The notes under the pieces are model-generated. The model did not search any database. It was not told the origin of the DNA and saw only the letters and a list, made by a program, of their open reading frames with translations. A stretch of DNA of 64,000 nucleotides from Nymphaea colorata (lineage: Eukaryota; Streptophyta; Magnoliopsida; Nymphaeales; Nymphaeaceae). Made by a program: the position numbers and the translations under genes. Each line of letters begins with the position of its first letter. Within the stretch, counting starts at the first letter, position 1. Where the stretch lies: NCBI RefSeq assembly GCF_008831285.2, contig NC_045143.1, positions 9,433,503-9,497,502 of the forward strand, read 5' to 3'. Positions 13,887 to 24,960 of this stretch are shown here, piece by piece.

Positions 13887-15413
13887 TCACGTATCCCTGC
13901 TAATGAGCTTCACCGGAAAACCGCCCTTCATTTTGGATGTCAAATTCGCCACGTAATCGGGTTCGAATTTCGGCATTGCAGGTACGACTCTGAACTGTCG
14001 AAGAACGGCGGCAGCGACGCTTTTCATCTGGACGAACGCCATCTCCTTCCCCAGGCACACCCTCGGCCCTCCCTGGAACACCGGGTATTTGTACGGATCC
14101 TCTGCCACGAACCTCCACTTCCCCTCCGCTTCGTCCTTCCGCAGCCACCTCTCCGGCCGGAACTCCTCCCAGTCCTTGCCCCACAGCGACTCCAGCCTCC
14201 CCATGGCGTAGGGATGGTACGCCACCCTGGCGCCCTTCGGCACGAAGGTGCCGTCCGGCAGGACGTCGTCCTCGGCCGCCCCTTTAGTGTCGTGCGGCAC
14301 AGGCGGATACAGCCGCATGCTCTCGCAGATGGCGGCATGCAAATACTGCATCTCCTTCACCTTCTCGAAGCCAACAACTTCGCTGCCGAAGTTGGAGATC
14401 TCCCGGAGAATCTCCTCTTCTGCGTGTTTGTGACTGGAAATCAGCCAGAAGAACCACGTGAGCGCTGCCGACGTCGTATCCCTGCCGGCGAGCATGAAGC
14501 TGACGACTATGTCCTTGACGAACCTCTCGTCCGCACCGCATGTCTCCAGGAACCTCGACAAGAGATCCGAGTTCTCCGTCTCGGATTTAGCGGCCGTCGC
14601 CAGCTGAGACTTCCTCTCACGAATCAACTTTGCGGCGAAGTCATTGATAATGCGGACGGAATCAAAGAGCCGCTTCTCGGATCCGATACGGAGAGCTCGT
14701 TTAAGCTTCCACACGAACCAGACGGCAGTGGTGAGGCGCTGGCCAGTCAGCCAGACGGCGTCGTCGAAGGCCGCGGCGAAGTCGGATGCAGGCGCGTCTG
14801 GGTCCAGGCAGCCGGGATCCGAGCCGAAGGCGATTTTACATATGTTATCGAAGGCAAACCGCTGGAGCGCGTCTTGGAGATCCAGAACCGTCTTACACTT
14901 GGCGGCGGAGGAGAGTAGGGGGAGGAGCCGGCCGGAGACCTCCGAGAGCACGGCGACGTCAACGAACCGGCGGAGGGAGCGCGTGCTGAACTCATGGCTG
15001 GCCAACTTCCTTTGGATCTTCCAGGTTTCGCCGTCGGCGTTGAAGATGCCGTCGCCGAGGAAGTCTCGGATGGCGGAGTTCATGAGCGGGCCTTTTGGGT
15101 AGGCCTCGAACCGAGTCTTGAGCATGTGCTCGACGTTGGCGGGGTTGGCGGTGACGATGAGGCAGGAACCGAAGGGACCGCGGAAGGTGATGGTGTGAGT
15201 TGGGGAGCGGCGGATGAGGCCGGTGACGTACTGGGGGAGACGATCGCCGTTGGCGGCGATGGCCAGCGCCGACCCGATTAACGGGTAGGACTTGGGCCCG
15301 TAAGTGGCGGAGGCAGCGGTAGTGGTCTTGGGCTTGAGCAGGAGAAAGAGGAGAGGAAGGGCGAAGGTGGCGAATAGGAGGAATGGCAGAGAGAGCTCGA
15401 GGACATCTGCCAT
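13887..15413 (-). CDS. CYP94: Cytochrome P450, CYP94 family (full length, divergent paralogue)
   Basis: A heme-thiolate monooxygenase, expected to be anchored in the ER membrane and to use NADPH-P450 reductase. The 508-residue uninterrupted frame matches the usual size and intronless structure of CYP94 genes. Visible marks: hydrophobic N-terminal anchor (about 8-27), hinge YGPKSYPLIGS (38-48), CYP94/CYP86-type GDGIFNADGETWKIQRKLAS (120-139), I-helix AGRDTT (309-314), K-helix ESMR (364-367), FRPERW (418-423), and the heme loop FQGGPRVCLG (446-455) with ligand Cys453. The ATG start directly precedes the anchor. Compared with the 505-aa array genes it is clearly diverged (by eye about 60% identical), so it is an older neighbour, not a recent copy. 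CYP94 members hydroxylate fatty acids, jasmonoyl-isoleucine or sterol side chains at the chain end; the substrate here is not decidable. Confidence 0.95.
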   Translation of the reverse strand: MADVLELSLPFLLFATFALPLLFLLLKPKTTTAASATYGPKSYPLIGSALAIAANGDRLPQYVTGLIRRSPTHTITFRGPFGSCLIVTANPANVEHMLKTRFEAYPKGPLMNSAIRDFLGDGIFNADGETWKIQRKLASHEFSTRSLRRFVDVAVLSEVSGRLLPLLSSAAKCKTVLDLQDALQRFAFDNICKIAFGSDPGCLDPDAPASDFAAAFDDAVWLTGQRLTTAVWFVWKLKRALRIGSEKRLFDSVRIINDFAAKLIRERKSQLATAAKSETENSDLLSRFLETCGADERFVKDIVVSFMLAGRDTTSAALTWFFWLISSHKHAEEEILREISNFGSEVVGFEKVKEMQYLHAAICESMRLYPPVPHDTKGAAEDDVLPDGTFVPKGARVAYHPYAMGRLESLWGKDWEEFRPERWLRKDEAEGKWRFVAEDPYKYPVFQGGPRVCLGKEMAFVQMKSVAAAVLRQFRVVPAMPKFEPDYVANLTSKMKGGFPVKLISRDT

Positions 15414-16859
15414 GGTTGCTTGCCCTCAAATTTTTGGGACGTTCTTAGGTAGTTAGCAGCAACAACAAGTTTCAAGAGTTTTCGTTCTAATAATATCCAC
15501 AGTATCGCTCGTTCCAATTTTATCGGATAAAATTATCTGAAAACAAATGAGAAAAAAAAATCAGTCCACAAGAACTAAAATTCTTGAAAAAGTTGATCAT
15601 TTTGATGAAGCAGAAACGAAATTCAAGAATAAAAGAACTTACCTTTAATGCTACGTCATGACTTCCTGATCGATTATATGCAAATTTGTAAAAAATATGA
15701 TACTCACTAGTAACTACATTTAAGATCAAGTGTTTTTATGTTGTCATAAAGATTGCAACAATGAATGAGTTCTTCCTCCGTTTTGCTTCAGTTCCTCTTC
15801 TTCGAGTCTTCTGGCACATTTGACGCTGACATACATTGATTGATAAACAAAAGATCATCAAAGAAAAATCCTTATCAGTAAATATGAAAACCAATATACT
15901 TTTGAAGATTTAACATCATCCGTTCATTTATCATTTATTTGGCGGCTCGACTTATACTTTCCTGGACCACAAGGGTTGTTGCGATGGACGACTTATACTT
16001 TTGAAGATCTATGTTTGTTCTGCAAAAGAAGAGCACTGATATATAAGTTTAAGTATAACTAAGGCATCATATCAAATCAGTATTAGATCTTAGGAAAAAA
16101 TGAGAAACTTCAGTCTTATTGAAAGAATAGGATTAGCTTCATGGTGTAATATATTGTTATTGTTTTATAAATCATAAATAAGATCTAAAAAGTAAGATAT
16201 ATTCATAAAACACTGAAATTTGCTCTAAAAAGTAAGATATATTCATAAAACACTGAAACAAATATTTTATGAATCTACTTCAATTTTTTCGTACGAACAC
16301 ATGAAACTGTAAGAACGTGTTACTATCACCGAATAACCACTTCAGCACTGTTTGACAACATTTACACCTTGTCAATACGTAATGAACTTGTCCAAAAAAA
16401 AAAAAAAAATTGATAGGGTATTGTAACAAGTGTTTAATGAATATGCCCCACTTTTTGACGTAAATTCACAAGATGCTAACAATATGTTATGGTTACCAAA
16501 CTGCCTTTTAAAAATAGTTTGGCAGCAAAAACATTGAGGATGTGTCTAATGGATCTGATTCAAATATTGTTCTAGTGTTCTATACCTATTCTAACTATTA
16601 AGTGTCGCCGAGAATTTTCTTGTTGCCTCCCTGGTTCGATGGTAACTTAATTTTCGTCGTTCAGATTTCATATAATACATATTTTTCATTGATAACAAAG
16701 TCCCTGCAGCCAACAAAAATTAACGATGAAACGACACACGAGCTCGACCAAATTACTTGTTACCACATTTACTTCTTGTTACATAATTTTGCCCGTTGTT
16801 TTTCTTTACAAAAATTTAAAAAAAATTGACGTATATGTTCAATAGTTTCCGTCGGCAGG
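15414..16859. other. 5' flank of the first CYP94 gene and intergenic sequence
   Basis: No clear TATA box was identified for the minus-strand gene. A direct repeat of about 40 bp containing AAAAAGTAAGATATATTCAT is at about 16,187-16,260. Otherwise nothing recognised. Confidence 0.4.
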
Positions 16860-17160
16860 CACCAAACCAAAGATGTCAAAATCAAGGGTCCTCCTAGGCC
16901 TGACTTGATTTTTAATATTATTTTAATTTAATAATGATATATATTTTATTATTAAAAATATATTTTATGTTTGATTTTTTTTTATTTTATATTTAAAAAA
17001 ATTATTTTTTATTTTAACGGAGCTAGGCTGGGTTTGAGCTCAGATGTTGGGTATTGAGCTGGGCCCGAACTCAATTTTTGAGTTTCGAGCTGGCCTGAAC
17101 CCCACTCTTACCGGGCCGAGCCGGGCCCGGCCGATGCCCAGGCCCAGGTCCTCCTGCGCA
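16860..17160. repeat. GGGCC-rich MITE-like fragment
   Basis: An AT-rich core is followed by GGCTGGGTTTGAGCTC and GGGCCGAGCCGGGCCCGG, ending GCCGATGCCCAGGCCC. This resembles the termini of the hAT-like MITEs at 38,988 and 49,830. Precise ends and target duplication were not found. Confidence 0.4.
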
Positions 17161-18756
17161 CTACTAATTTTCAAATACAAACAATACCACCCACCTGCCA
17201 CAATAAATCACACGCATACGTAACGATAGAAGTACAAACATGAAATTTTATGTTTCTCATATATGTCCAAGACATTCTTAAGAACAAAGGAGGACTTTCT
17301 GCATGTCGGGATGTAAGTGGTTTGGATTGGGGTCGGATCCATCCTTTGTATAATAGGAATATAACTAAGACGGTTTTGGATATGGAGTCCAATTGAGGAC
17401 CACTGAATAGGAATTTAACTACCGTAGGTCTGATATTTATGTATAATCGACTCAGAATTTTTGAAAATCTAACACGAATTAGGACTATCAAGCTGCATGT
17501 CTAGTGCGAAACCTGTTGGTAATTGGATATGAGTTTCTTTTATCACCCTGAACTAAATTGGTGCGGAGAAGGAATCGATAATGTGGTATACCAGATCTAT
17601 TACATCCATAAAAGTGAAAAAGCATCCAGTTCAAAAATCCTAGGCAACAAATTTTTCATAATGAGCCATTTTGAAAGCACTTTTGTTATTTTAATCTCGA
17701 GAAGGCATAGCCCGGTCAGATTGGTGGGTCAGTGAGAACTTAGACGTCAGTTCGATTCCATTCTCTTAGATGCTATTCTTTTAGGATGTAACTAGTGGCA
17801 GTGCGACACTTTAGTTGATAGAGTATATCATGGATCTACTGAGCTCATGAAACAGCCCTGGCAGGGAGAAGAGGGAATGGCTTGGGCTCTTGTTCGGGTG
17901 GTGGCTTTTGCACTACGAAGAAAAGGCTTTTGTTATGAAGTTTGAAGACTAGGCCACACTAGATCAATCAGTCTTACTATAGTATCCCTAAAACCATAGC
18001 ACTTTAAGAGCTCTAGTTCTATTCTCATGAGCATCACCTTAATAAGGCAAGCCAGTACCTTGGCTCGACAAGACAAAATTACTTCAAACATTTCTGAAAA
18101 GTCAATGTTCCATATGCAAGAACAACAATGCGTCATCTATTGCCTGAAGGGGCATAGCGTACGTCGGGCTTGATGCCCATATAAAGGCAGACTTTTAGTT
18201 TGATTCCTATGAGCGTTGTGATTTTGTGTCTTTAAGTGGTAGTGCACGACATTCAAGTTGAAGGATACACCATTGCTATCGCTGACACCAACGCAACTCA
18301 AAACGCCACCCACCAAATCTGCTAAAAGACAAAGGGACCTGGCCAAAAAAACTTACCAAGAAACATGAATATAAATCAGCATAAATCATGCGCATCTTGA
18401 AAGGGATGGATTCTAGACTAAAATAACTACTGGATTGAATTCGACGGAATTCAATAATTTAATGAAGCATTACCAAAAGACGGAATCAGAATTTTTTGAC
18501 CGAAATCTGCAATCCGAAATATTTTCTTTCATTTACATTCCAACTATATTGGTGTCCAGGCATATATGGCCAGGCGTTGCGTTTTTCTACCTCATTTTTC
18601 CACCTCATAATACAGATTTGAACATGCTCATCTGGCCTGAACAGTCCAAGAAGCGTCATATATGGACGTCCTGCCAAGCAGCTTGTTCCCTAGGAAAAGC
18701 TTCTCTCGCGCATCCATCTTCCATCCATGTCATAAGCTTATGAGGTGGAAAAAACT
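17161..18756. other. Intergenic, nothing firmly recognised
   Basis: No protein family match. The sequence left of 18,757 shows no similarity to the repeated P450 units, so the duplicated DNA appears to begin at about 18,757. Confidence 0.4.
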
Positions 18757-19735
18757 TAGTGGCGGAGCCAAAAATTTTTTGGCTAATGGGCACCATTGTA
18801 AAAATTTTCATTTTTTGATGGGGCACAACAAATATAAGTAAGTAGATAATTGTAAGACATTTATATAAAAAATATAAAAAATGTTCCTGATGTGAGCAAC
18901 TGCCCATGCTAGCCTATATGTTGCCCCCCTACTAATCCAACTGCATGAGAGAACAATGACAATAATGTACCCTTTTAATTTATACCTCACTTCATCACTT
19001 GAGAGGTAAAAACATAAAAAGTCTAAATGAATTGAAATAATGGTGCACCTCTATACTATGCCTTGGTTGTGTTGAAAACTAAGATCTAAGAGAAGGAAGT
19101 TCTTCTATAAATTCCAAAACTATACGGTGGAAGTAAAGTGTTTTGAATTTGCAGAATTTCTTACAGCATTATTTATTCATTTATTTATTGGCTTAGTTCT
19201 TTTTTCTTTGAAATCCCTTTTTCATGAGACATCAGATATTTTTCTAAGCGTGAATTCCAAACCGACCCGAAACGTATTAAACTATCGGCTGCTCAAAGTC
19301 AAATGACCAAAAATGAGGAGCTCCTCCAATAAAAACAAAATCCAACGAAAAGTCCAAAAAAGCACAGAAAAAAAAGGATGAAAATGCGCTGAAGCATTTC
19401 TCCTGGCACAGCCACATGGCAGTCATACGAGGGCCCAATGAAAGGTATTTCTCCATTCGATTTTAAATCCACAATTTTTTACATTAAAGTGTGGATTTGA
19501 AAAACATATTTGGCGGTAAATGCTGAAATTCATAGTTTGATACAATTGTGGATTTCAGCAATCATAGATTTGAAATTTTATCGGATTTAAGATTATAAAA
19601 TTTAAAATTTTAAAAAACATCAACATGTAAGTAAAAAGAAACTATTCAAATATATTAATACAAAATTAAGAAAAATTTTGGGTTTTGTATGGACAGTTGC
19701 CTACACTTAGTCTACACCACCCTCCGCCCCTGAGC
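18757..19735. repeat. GGCGGAGCC-type MITE remnant at the left edge of inverted unit E
   Basis: It begins AGTGGCGGAGCCA and ends CCTCCGCCCCTGAG. Unit A has the same sequence in the opposite orientation at about 32,752-33,302 (CAGGGGCGGAGG to CTCTGCCACTGA). The interior shares the segments around 'GGAGGAGCTCCTC' and 'TGCCTACACTTAGTCTACAC'. It marks the distal edge of the inverted duplicated segment. Confidence 0.6.
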
Positions 19736-20149
19736 ATAGTCTCTGTTCGCTGCATCACAATATACCTTTTATTAATCCCTCTGTTTTATTAGGAGTTACC
19801 AGCAGCACTTTTCCGTCATTTATGTGCAGTATTGGCTTTACAGACACAGCAGCATAAACATCCACTTTTATGGATCATAACATGAAAAACAAAAAGTAAA
19901 TTTAGCTATCTTCGTAAACAAAAAAGATTTTGGGGGAATGAAATGGATATGGGCCGAAACTGCATCTGTTTGACCAAGGTAGGCTGAGGCATTTGAAACA
20001 ATAGGTTTAGTTGTCCAGTGTTTGAAGGGACTGCCATTTTTTTTTTCTGACCCTGCAAAACTTTTTAAAAGATGTTTTATTGAGAAAAAAAATTATTTAC
20101 CCTCAAACGCCCGCATAGTAAAGTATCTGACAAAAAAGTTTTTTTTTTT

Positions 20150-20560
20150 TTTGAAAAATTAGCTCGGTGAACCTTGAGACGTTTCCTTCTGATATAAACT
20201 TTTATTTTCTCTTTCGCTTCTCCCACTGGTTGATGGTGATCAGCCCTTGTCCACTAGTGAGCCCACTATTTAAGCGTGACTAAAAGAATTCAAACAAGTT
20301 CTAGAAGAAAGTACTTTTTAGGAACGGGTTGGAAGTTGTCGCTGGCATCAAACGCCCCCGATAAAGTATCGCAACAAAAAAGTGTTTTGAAAAAGTACGG
20401 CAGGCAGCCGTAGCTTCGTCAACCTTGGGATGTTTCCTTTTGGTATAAATTTTCATTTTCTCTTTCGCTTCTCCCACTGGTTGATGGTGACCAGCCCTTG
20501 TTGACTAGTGAGCCCATTATTTAAGCGTGACTATTTAGGAACACATGCGCATATTTAAAA
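20150..20560. repeat. Duplicated promoter-distal block in unit E (two copies)
   Basis: A sequence containing CTCTTTCGCTTCTCCCACTG and TTGATGGTGATCAGCCCTTG occurs at about 20,205-20,290 and again at about 20,455-20,540. Reverse-complement relatives lie upstream of A (32,140-32,330), B (46,930-47,110 and 47,760-47,950) and C (55,500-55,700). It is a conserved part of the P450 unit. Confidence 0.75.
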
Positions 20561-20879
20561 ATACAGTTTGGTTTTCATTTTGGTTTCAACTTGATTTCTA
20601 CCATTGGATTACTTTAGTCAAGGCTCATCTTATCTCATCCCAATGGCATAGAAGGGTAAGTTAGCTACCCATGTTACACGCCCACACACAAAATTCAATG
20701 GTGCCGTGTGGTAGATGATGTAGATGGTTAAAACTTAATAAATTGTTTCACTAAATTCAAAATAGTCACGGTTTGCATAATGGTTTATTGTGACTTTAGT
20801 GATGATTTATAATTTTTTTAGCGACTTTGTTACAGTACCCATAGGAACTCAAGGGTCGTCATTTCTAAATACTTTTGAT

Positions 20880-21163
20880 GTTATTTGAGAAGAATAACAT
20901 TATGTTACGGTCTAACCCAAAAAATAGTTGTTTCATGAATCTGCCCTACCTCTTGAGGTAGATGCAGGAGGCGCCAAATCGGCTTCTCTGCTCCATTACT
21001 TTTGAGGAGCTCTCTTATATAGGGCACATTACTACGAAGAGATATTATTACAAAAAGGCATCAATAAAATCAGGAAACTAATAAAGTTAGCTACAGGCGT
21101 GGCTCAATCTGGAATATTCTGCTCCCTTACGCCAAATAAGCAGCTGAATTTTGCTGATGAGCA
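20880..21163 (+). repeat. Distal 5' flank of a P450 unit, fused to the truncated gene
   Basis: This stretch is the reverse complement of about 63,480-63,850, the region more than 450 bp upstream of the unit D start codon. In unit E it runs through CAGCTGAATTTTGCTGATGA and then joins codon 121 of the P450 at 21,164. The normal proximal promoter with its TATA box is therefore missing here. Confidence 0.8.
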
Positions 21164-22321
21164 GGCAACGGCATCTTCAATGCCGACGGGAAGACTTGGA
21201 AGGTGCAGAGGAAGTTAGCCAGCCACGAATTCAACACCCGATCGCTGCGTAAATTCGTTGAGACCGCCGTGAAGTCGGAGATCTCCGGCCGCCTCATCCC
21301 GCTTTTCACCTCTGCTGCGGCCGGAAAAACCGTCTTGGACCTCCAGGATGTGCTTCAGCGGTTCGCCTTCGATAACATCTGCAAGGTCGCTTTCGGTTCG
21401 GATCCCAGCTGCCTCGACCTCAATCTGCCTCCCTCTGAGTTCACCTCGGCTTTCAACCTCGCAGTGCGAATCTCGAGCGAGCGTTTCCGGGTCAGCTCTC
21501 CAATGGTCTGGAAAATCAAGGCTGCATTAGGATTGGGGATGGAGCGGCAACTCAGAGACGCCATCCGCGTCGTCGACGACTATGCCAGAAACCTTATCTG
21601 CGAGCGGCGGCAGAATCCGATCACTTCCCCGGAGGACTCCGACCTTCTGTCGAGATTTATGAGCTCGAGTGCTGGTGACGAGGAGTTCCTCAAAGACATA
21701 ATAATCAGTTTCCTGCTTGCCGGAATGGACACGACATCGGCCGCGTTGACATGGTTCTTCTGGTTGGTTTCCAACCACAAGCGCGTAGAGGAGGAGGTTC
21801 TGAAGGAGATATCGAGCATCAAAGAAGAAGCATTTGGCTTCGACGAAGCGAAAGAGATGCATTATTTGCACGCCGCGATCTGCGAGAGCATGAGATTGTA
21901 TCCGCCGGTGCCGACTGACGGCAAGTTCGCAGCCGAAGATGATGTTCTGCCGGACGGCACCGTGGTGCCGAAGGGGGCGGAGGTGATTTACGCTCCCTAT
22001 GCGATGGGGAGGCTGGAATTGTTGTGGGGTAAAGATTGGGAGGAGTTCCGGCCGGAGAGGTGGTTGCAGGAGGAAGGAGAGGGAGGGAACAGAAGGTTCG
22101 TGAACGAAGACCCTTACAAGTACCCTGTTTTCCAGGCAGGGCCGAGGGTGTGCTTGGGGAAGGAGATGGCCTTCATCCAGATGAAATGCATCGCTGCCAC
22201 CGTTCTCCGCGACTTTAGGGTTGTACCAGCGGTGCCCGACTTCCAGCCGGTGTTCGCATCCACACTGACTTCCAAGATGAAGGGCGGCTTTCCGGTGAGG
22301 ATTGTCCAAAGGAAGCCATGA
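21164..22321 (+). pseudogene. 5'-truncated CYP94 pseudogene (unit E, inverted)
   Basis: The sequence matches codons 121-505 of the array genes, from GNGIFNADGKTWKVQRKLAS to the terminal Arg-Lys-Pro stop. It retains the I-helix AGMDTT, ESMR, FRPERW and heme loop FQAGPRVCLG with no internal stop or frameshift. The first 120 codons (membrane anchor, hinge, N-terminal sheets) are absent. Directly before the homology is an in-frame TGA (21,158-21,160), and the position sometimes taken as a start (21,203) is GTG, a Val codon in all sisters. The first in-frame ATG lies well inside the domain. It resembles unit A most (for example SSPMVW, GLGMERQ, KEEAF). A protein made from it could not fold as a P450, but the intact frame suggests the truncation is recent. 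Confidence 0.9.
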
Positions 22322-23080
22322 CAATGACCACCTGTATCTTTGTTCTTTCCTCCCTTTCCTCTGGCGCGTTTGGATTATTACTCTGTTTACTTCTTTCGGT
22401 TTTTTCAGTATTGGGTTTGTCCCAGTGTTTGCCCCCTTTGGTAGACGAGTCCTTCCCGGTACTTTTAGATGTAGAAAATATGGACATCCAGTCGGTATGT
22501 TTGAGCAGATATACACAAGTTACATATTTTCTTTATTTAATAGAAGTAGAACTTAAATTTTCTGTATTTATACAGATTTTATGTTCGTGATTTTCTATAT
22601 ATATATTTTTAAGTCTCGCATTGCTGACCATGTTTTAATCGAAATCCAGGGCTCGAATATGAGCATGAAAAGCACGAAAGTAGAGGCCCCCAAACACGAG
22701 ATAGTATGCTTGGAATGTCGTGAAGAAATTTACAAATGACAGCCGAGTGAAGAGCAAATCTCCGTCGTCCTTGTGAGTTGTAACAACATGGGGAGATGGA
22801 GCACAAATATTAGTTGAGGAATCTTCGTAATTTTATAAAAAATTATAAATTTAATATGCATTTTGAATGGAATCTGGCCAATTTTCAAAATGAAGAATAT
22901 TGAATATAGGATATTTATTGAAAACTAAATCTGATCGATTAACCTAATCCAATCAGAAGTCATTGCTTACATTGCTTAAAACGAAATCTGATAAGATTTC
23001 TTAACCAGATATTAATTTTTTTTTTCCATATCCTATTATTTCAGAACAGTTCAGTTAAATATCTAACCCAAACCACAAAT
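22322..23080. repeat. 3' flank of unit E P450, shared with units B and C
   Basis: Counterparts are just 3' of B (about 44,400-44,800) and C (about 52,860-53,230): the stretch through 'GACGAGTCCTTCCCGGTA' and 'GGGCTCGAATATGAGCATGAA' recurs in reverse complement. It lacks the long TA run found in B and C. No gene here. Confidence 0.75.
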
Positions 23081-23086
23081 ATTGAC

Positions 23087-23272
23087 ATGCATACTCCTCA
23101 TTGCCTGTACCACCTATTGTTTGATATCGTTCGGCTGCTTATGAACAGTTTTGCACAAAAAACCTCTTTTTCTTCATCCAAGTATGGCCCCAAATGTTTC
23201 CCCATAATAGGTTCATCAATTTCCTTCCATCAATTTACCACTATGCAAAAAAAAAAGGGAAAAAGGATTTAA
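23087..23272 (+). pseudogene. Decayed CYP94 N-terminal relic (unit E)
   Basis: The frame contains DIVRLLMNSFAQKTSFSSSK and YGPKCFPIIGSSISFHQF, matching residues about 19-55 of the intact 505-aa genes (HIVRLLMNSFAAKT, YGPKCHPIVGSGISF). Similarity stops abruptly in an A-rich tract and the rest of the P450 is absent. Equivalent relics with the same end point lie at 42,445, 51,491 and 61,880, in each case 3' of the unit's main P450 position and in the same orientation. The relic thus predates the amplification of the unit. Confidence 0.85.
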
Positions 23273-24960
23273 ATTCCATAGTTTATAGTCAAAACCTCAT
23301 GGTATTTCAGGTGGGATGGGAAGGGAGCCGACCTCAAATCCTTGGATCTGAAATCATATTGGATCTCAGAAGAAATAAAAACTTCTCTCATAAATATGGA
23401 AATGGAAAACAACTCTTTGTGGAGTATGAAATCGTTGTCTACATAGTGAATGGTCGATCTGCGCTGCAGACTTGAAGCCAGATTGAGCTGATGGATTTAA
23501 AAACATGGCGACTTGAGAATGATCGAACACGGCAAGCCTCAAGTTTTAAAATTTTCAAGTCTACCACGGTTGGATGTTTTTCTTGATCCAGATCCGTGGC
23601 TGGAGTTTGAACCCTCGGTCTGAAATCTGTGATTAGTCATTTTTCAGGAAATCGTGATTAATTAGAACAATTACAAAAGTCCCCAGAATCTAGATTCGAT
23701 CAAATTCCAAGATTTAGTATGATAAATTTACTTTCGCCAAAACCATACTTCTATAGATTTACTCAAATATATAGAAATAATCTTGTCATTTTCCGATTTA
23801 ACCAACTATTCTAGGGAAGCAGGTTTCGTGTTTGGAGGCAGACCACAAACAACGTGTTCAGGTCTTTCAAAATACAAAACAAAAACCATTTTCTCAGAAT
23901 AAAAAAAAAAGAAAGTAAAATAACGTACAAAAGAACCGTCATGGCAAAGGAAAGACTTTAAAGTTTATTTTATTTTTTATTTTTTATTTTTTTAAACGTG
24001 TTCATCTCCACGCAGAGAGCCGCTGATCATTCTTAGTAACCCGCTGTGAAGCTGGTATACCTAAAATTTTGTCCTTATGGTCATGACCAATGACAAACTT
24101 TAAAATATACATGAAGTCATTAAGGTGACGATTAGTAACGCACTTGTGAGGTGCACGGTAAAGTGAACTCAATATCATCGATTAGGATGTGTTGGAAGAG
24201 ACCTCATATTATATAGATTCATTGAGTTAGATAACAGCCTAACAATGTTGAAATTATTGATGGTTCGCGAGAGGCAAAGCTATCTTCTTATCTCATCACA
24301 AGTTCTCAACAACTTCAAGACTTGGGTGGTCTTATCATACACCATTCAATTTGAATAATGTACAATGCATCGTCAATGCGACACTCAGGCCGACCAAGTA
24401 TGTTATTTCTATAAAAACAAAAACCTTGACATAATTGAAATAACTTTCTTTTTCACTTTTCAGCATGCAGGTAAAACACAATTTGCATATGATTGATTGT
24501 TCTTTGACGTGCTTCTGTCAAAATGGACATCCAACTTCAACTGTGTCAATGTAGAATCAAACCTCACCTTGTTAATAATTTTTCTTACCAAATAAAACAA
24601 ACCATTTATGTGAGTTCTTTTCATGGCTATTCAAGAGTAAATCCTTTCGTGCTATAGAAAATGAAGACCCAACCCAAAACTTAAACCATTTGTTGACCGA
24701 CATAAATCAATCTTCTTCAGGGGCAGAACTATAAATTTTTTATGAGAGTGGCCAACTTACAGTTTTAAAATTTTAACAAGACCATGTTTTCCCTTTAATC
24801 CTGCTTGCCACTGTTTTGGGGTTTGGGTAGCCCTACAGTTAATCGTGATTGCCACTGTTTGCAACTTAGAGGAGCTCAGTCTTCACAAATATTATGAAAG
24901 AATGTTACTATCTGGCTGAGGTTTGAGGATAGGTAGTGTTGGGATCATGAAGGCAAGACT
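23273..24960. repeat. Unit sequence between relic and CACTA-like block (unit E)
   Basis: Reverse-complement counterparts are at 41,440-42,440 (B), 51,080-51,530 (C) and 60,930-61,980 (D), recognisable by 'ACCTCAAATCCTTGGATCTG', 'CCATGGCAAAGGAAAG'-like and 'AAGGTGACGATTAGTAACGC' phrases. The section at about 24,250-24,900 has no obvious counterpart. No conserved protein is encoded. Confidence 0.7.

Noticed and set aside
17700..17765. Possible tRNA-derived SINE head, with box B-like GTTCGATTCC
   Set aside because: The box A match is weak, there is no tail or target duplication, and no second copy was convincingly aligned.
17911..17924. CACTACGAAGAAAA, a possible CACTA terminus
   Set aside because: Single occurrence without subterminal repeats or an opposite end; it could be chance.
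21527..22516. 329-aa open frame on the strand opposite the truncated P450
   Set aside because: It overlaps the conserved P450 sense frame codon for codon. Similar antisense frames occur over every copy (30,039; 44,797; 53,157), as expected from GC-rich third positions. It has no domain of its own.
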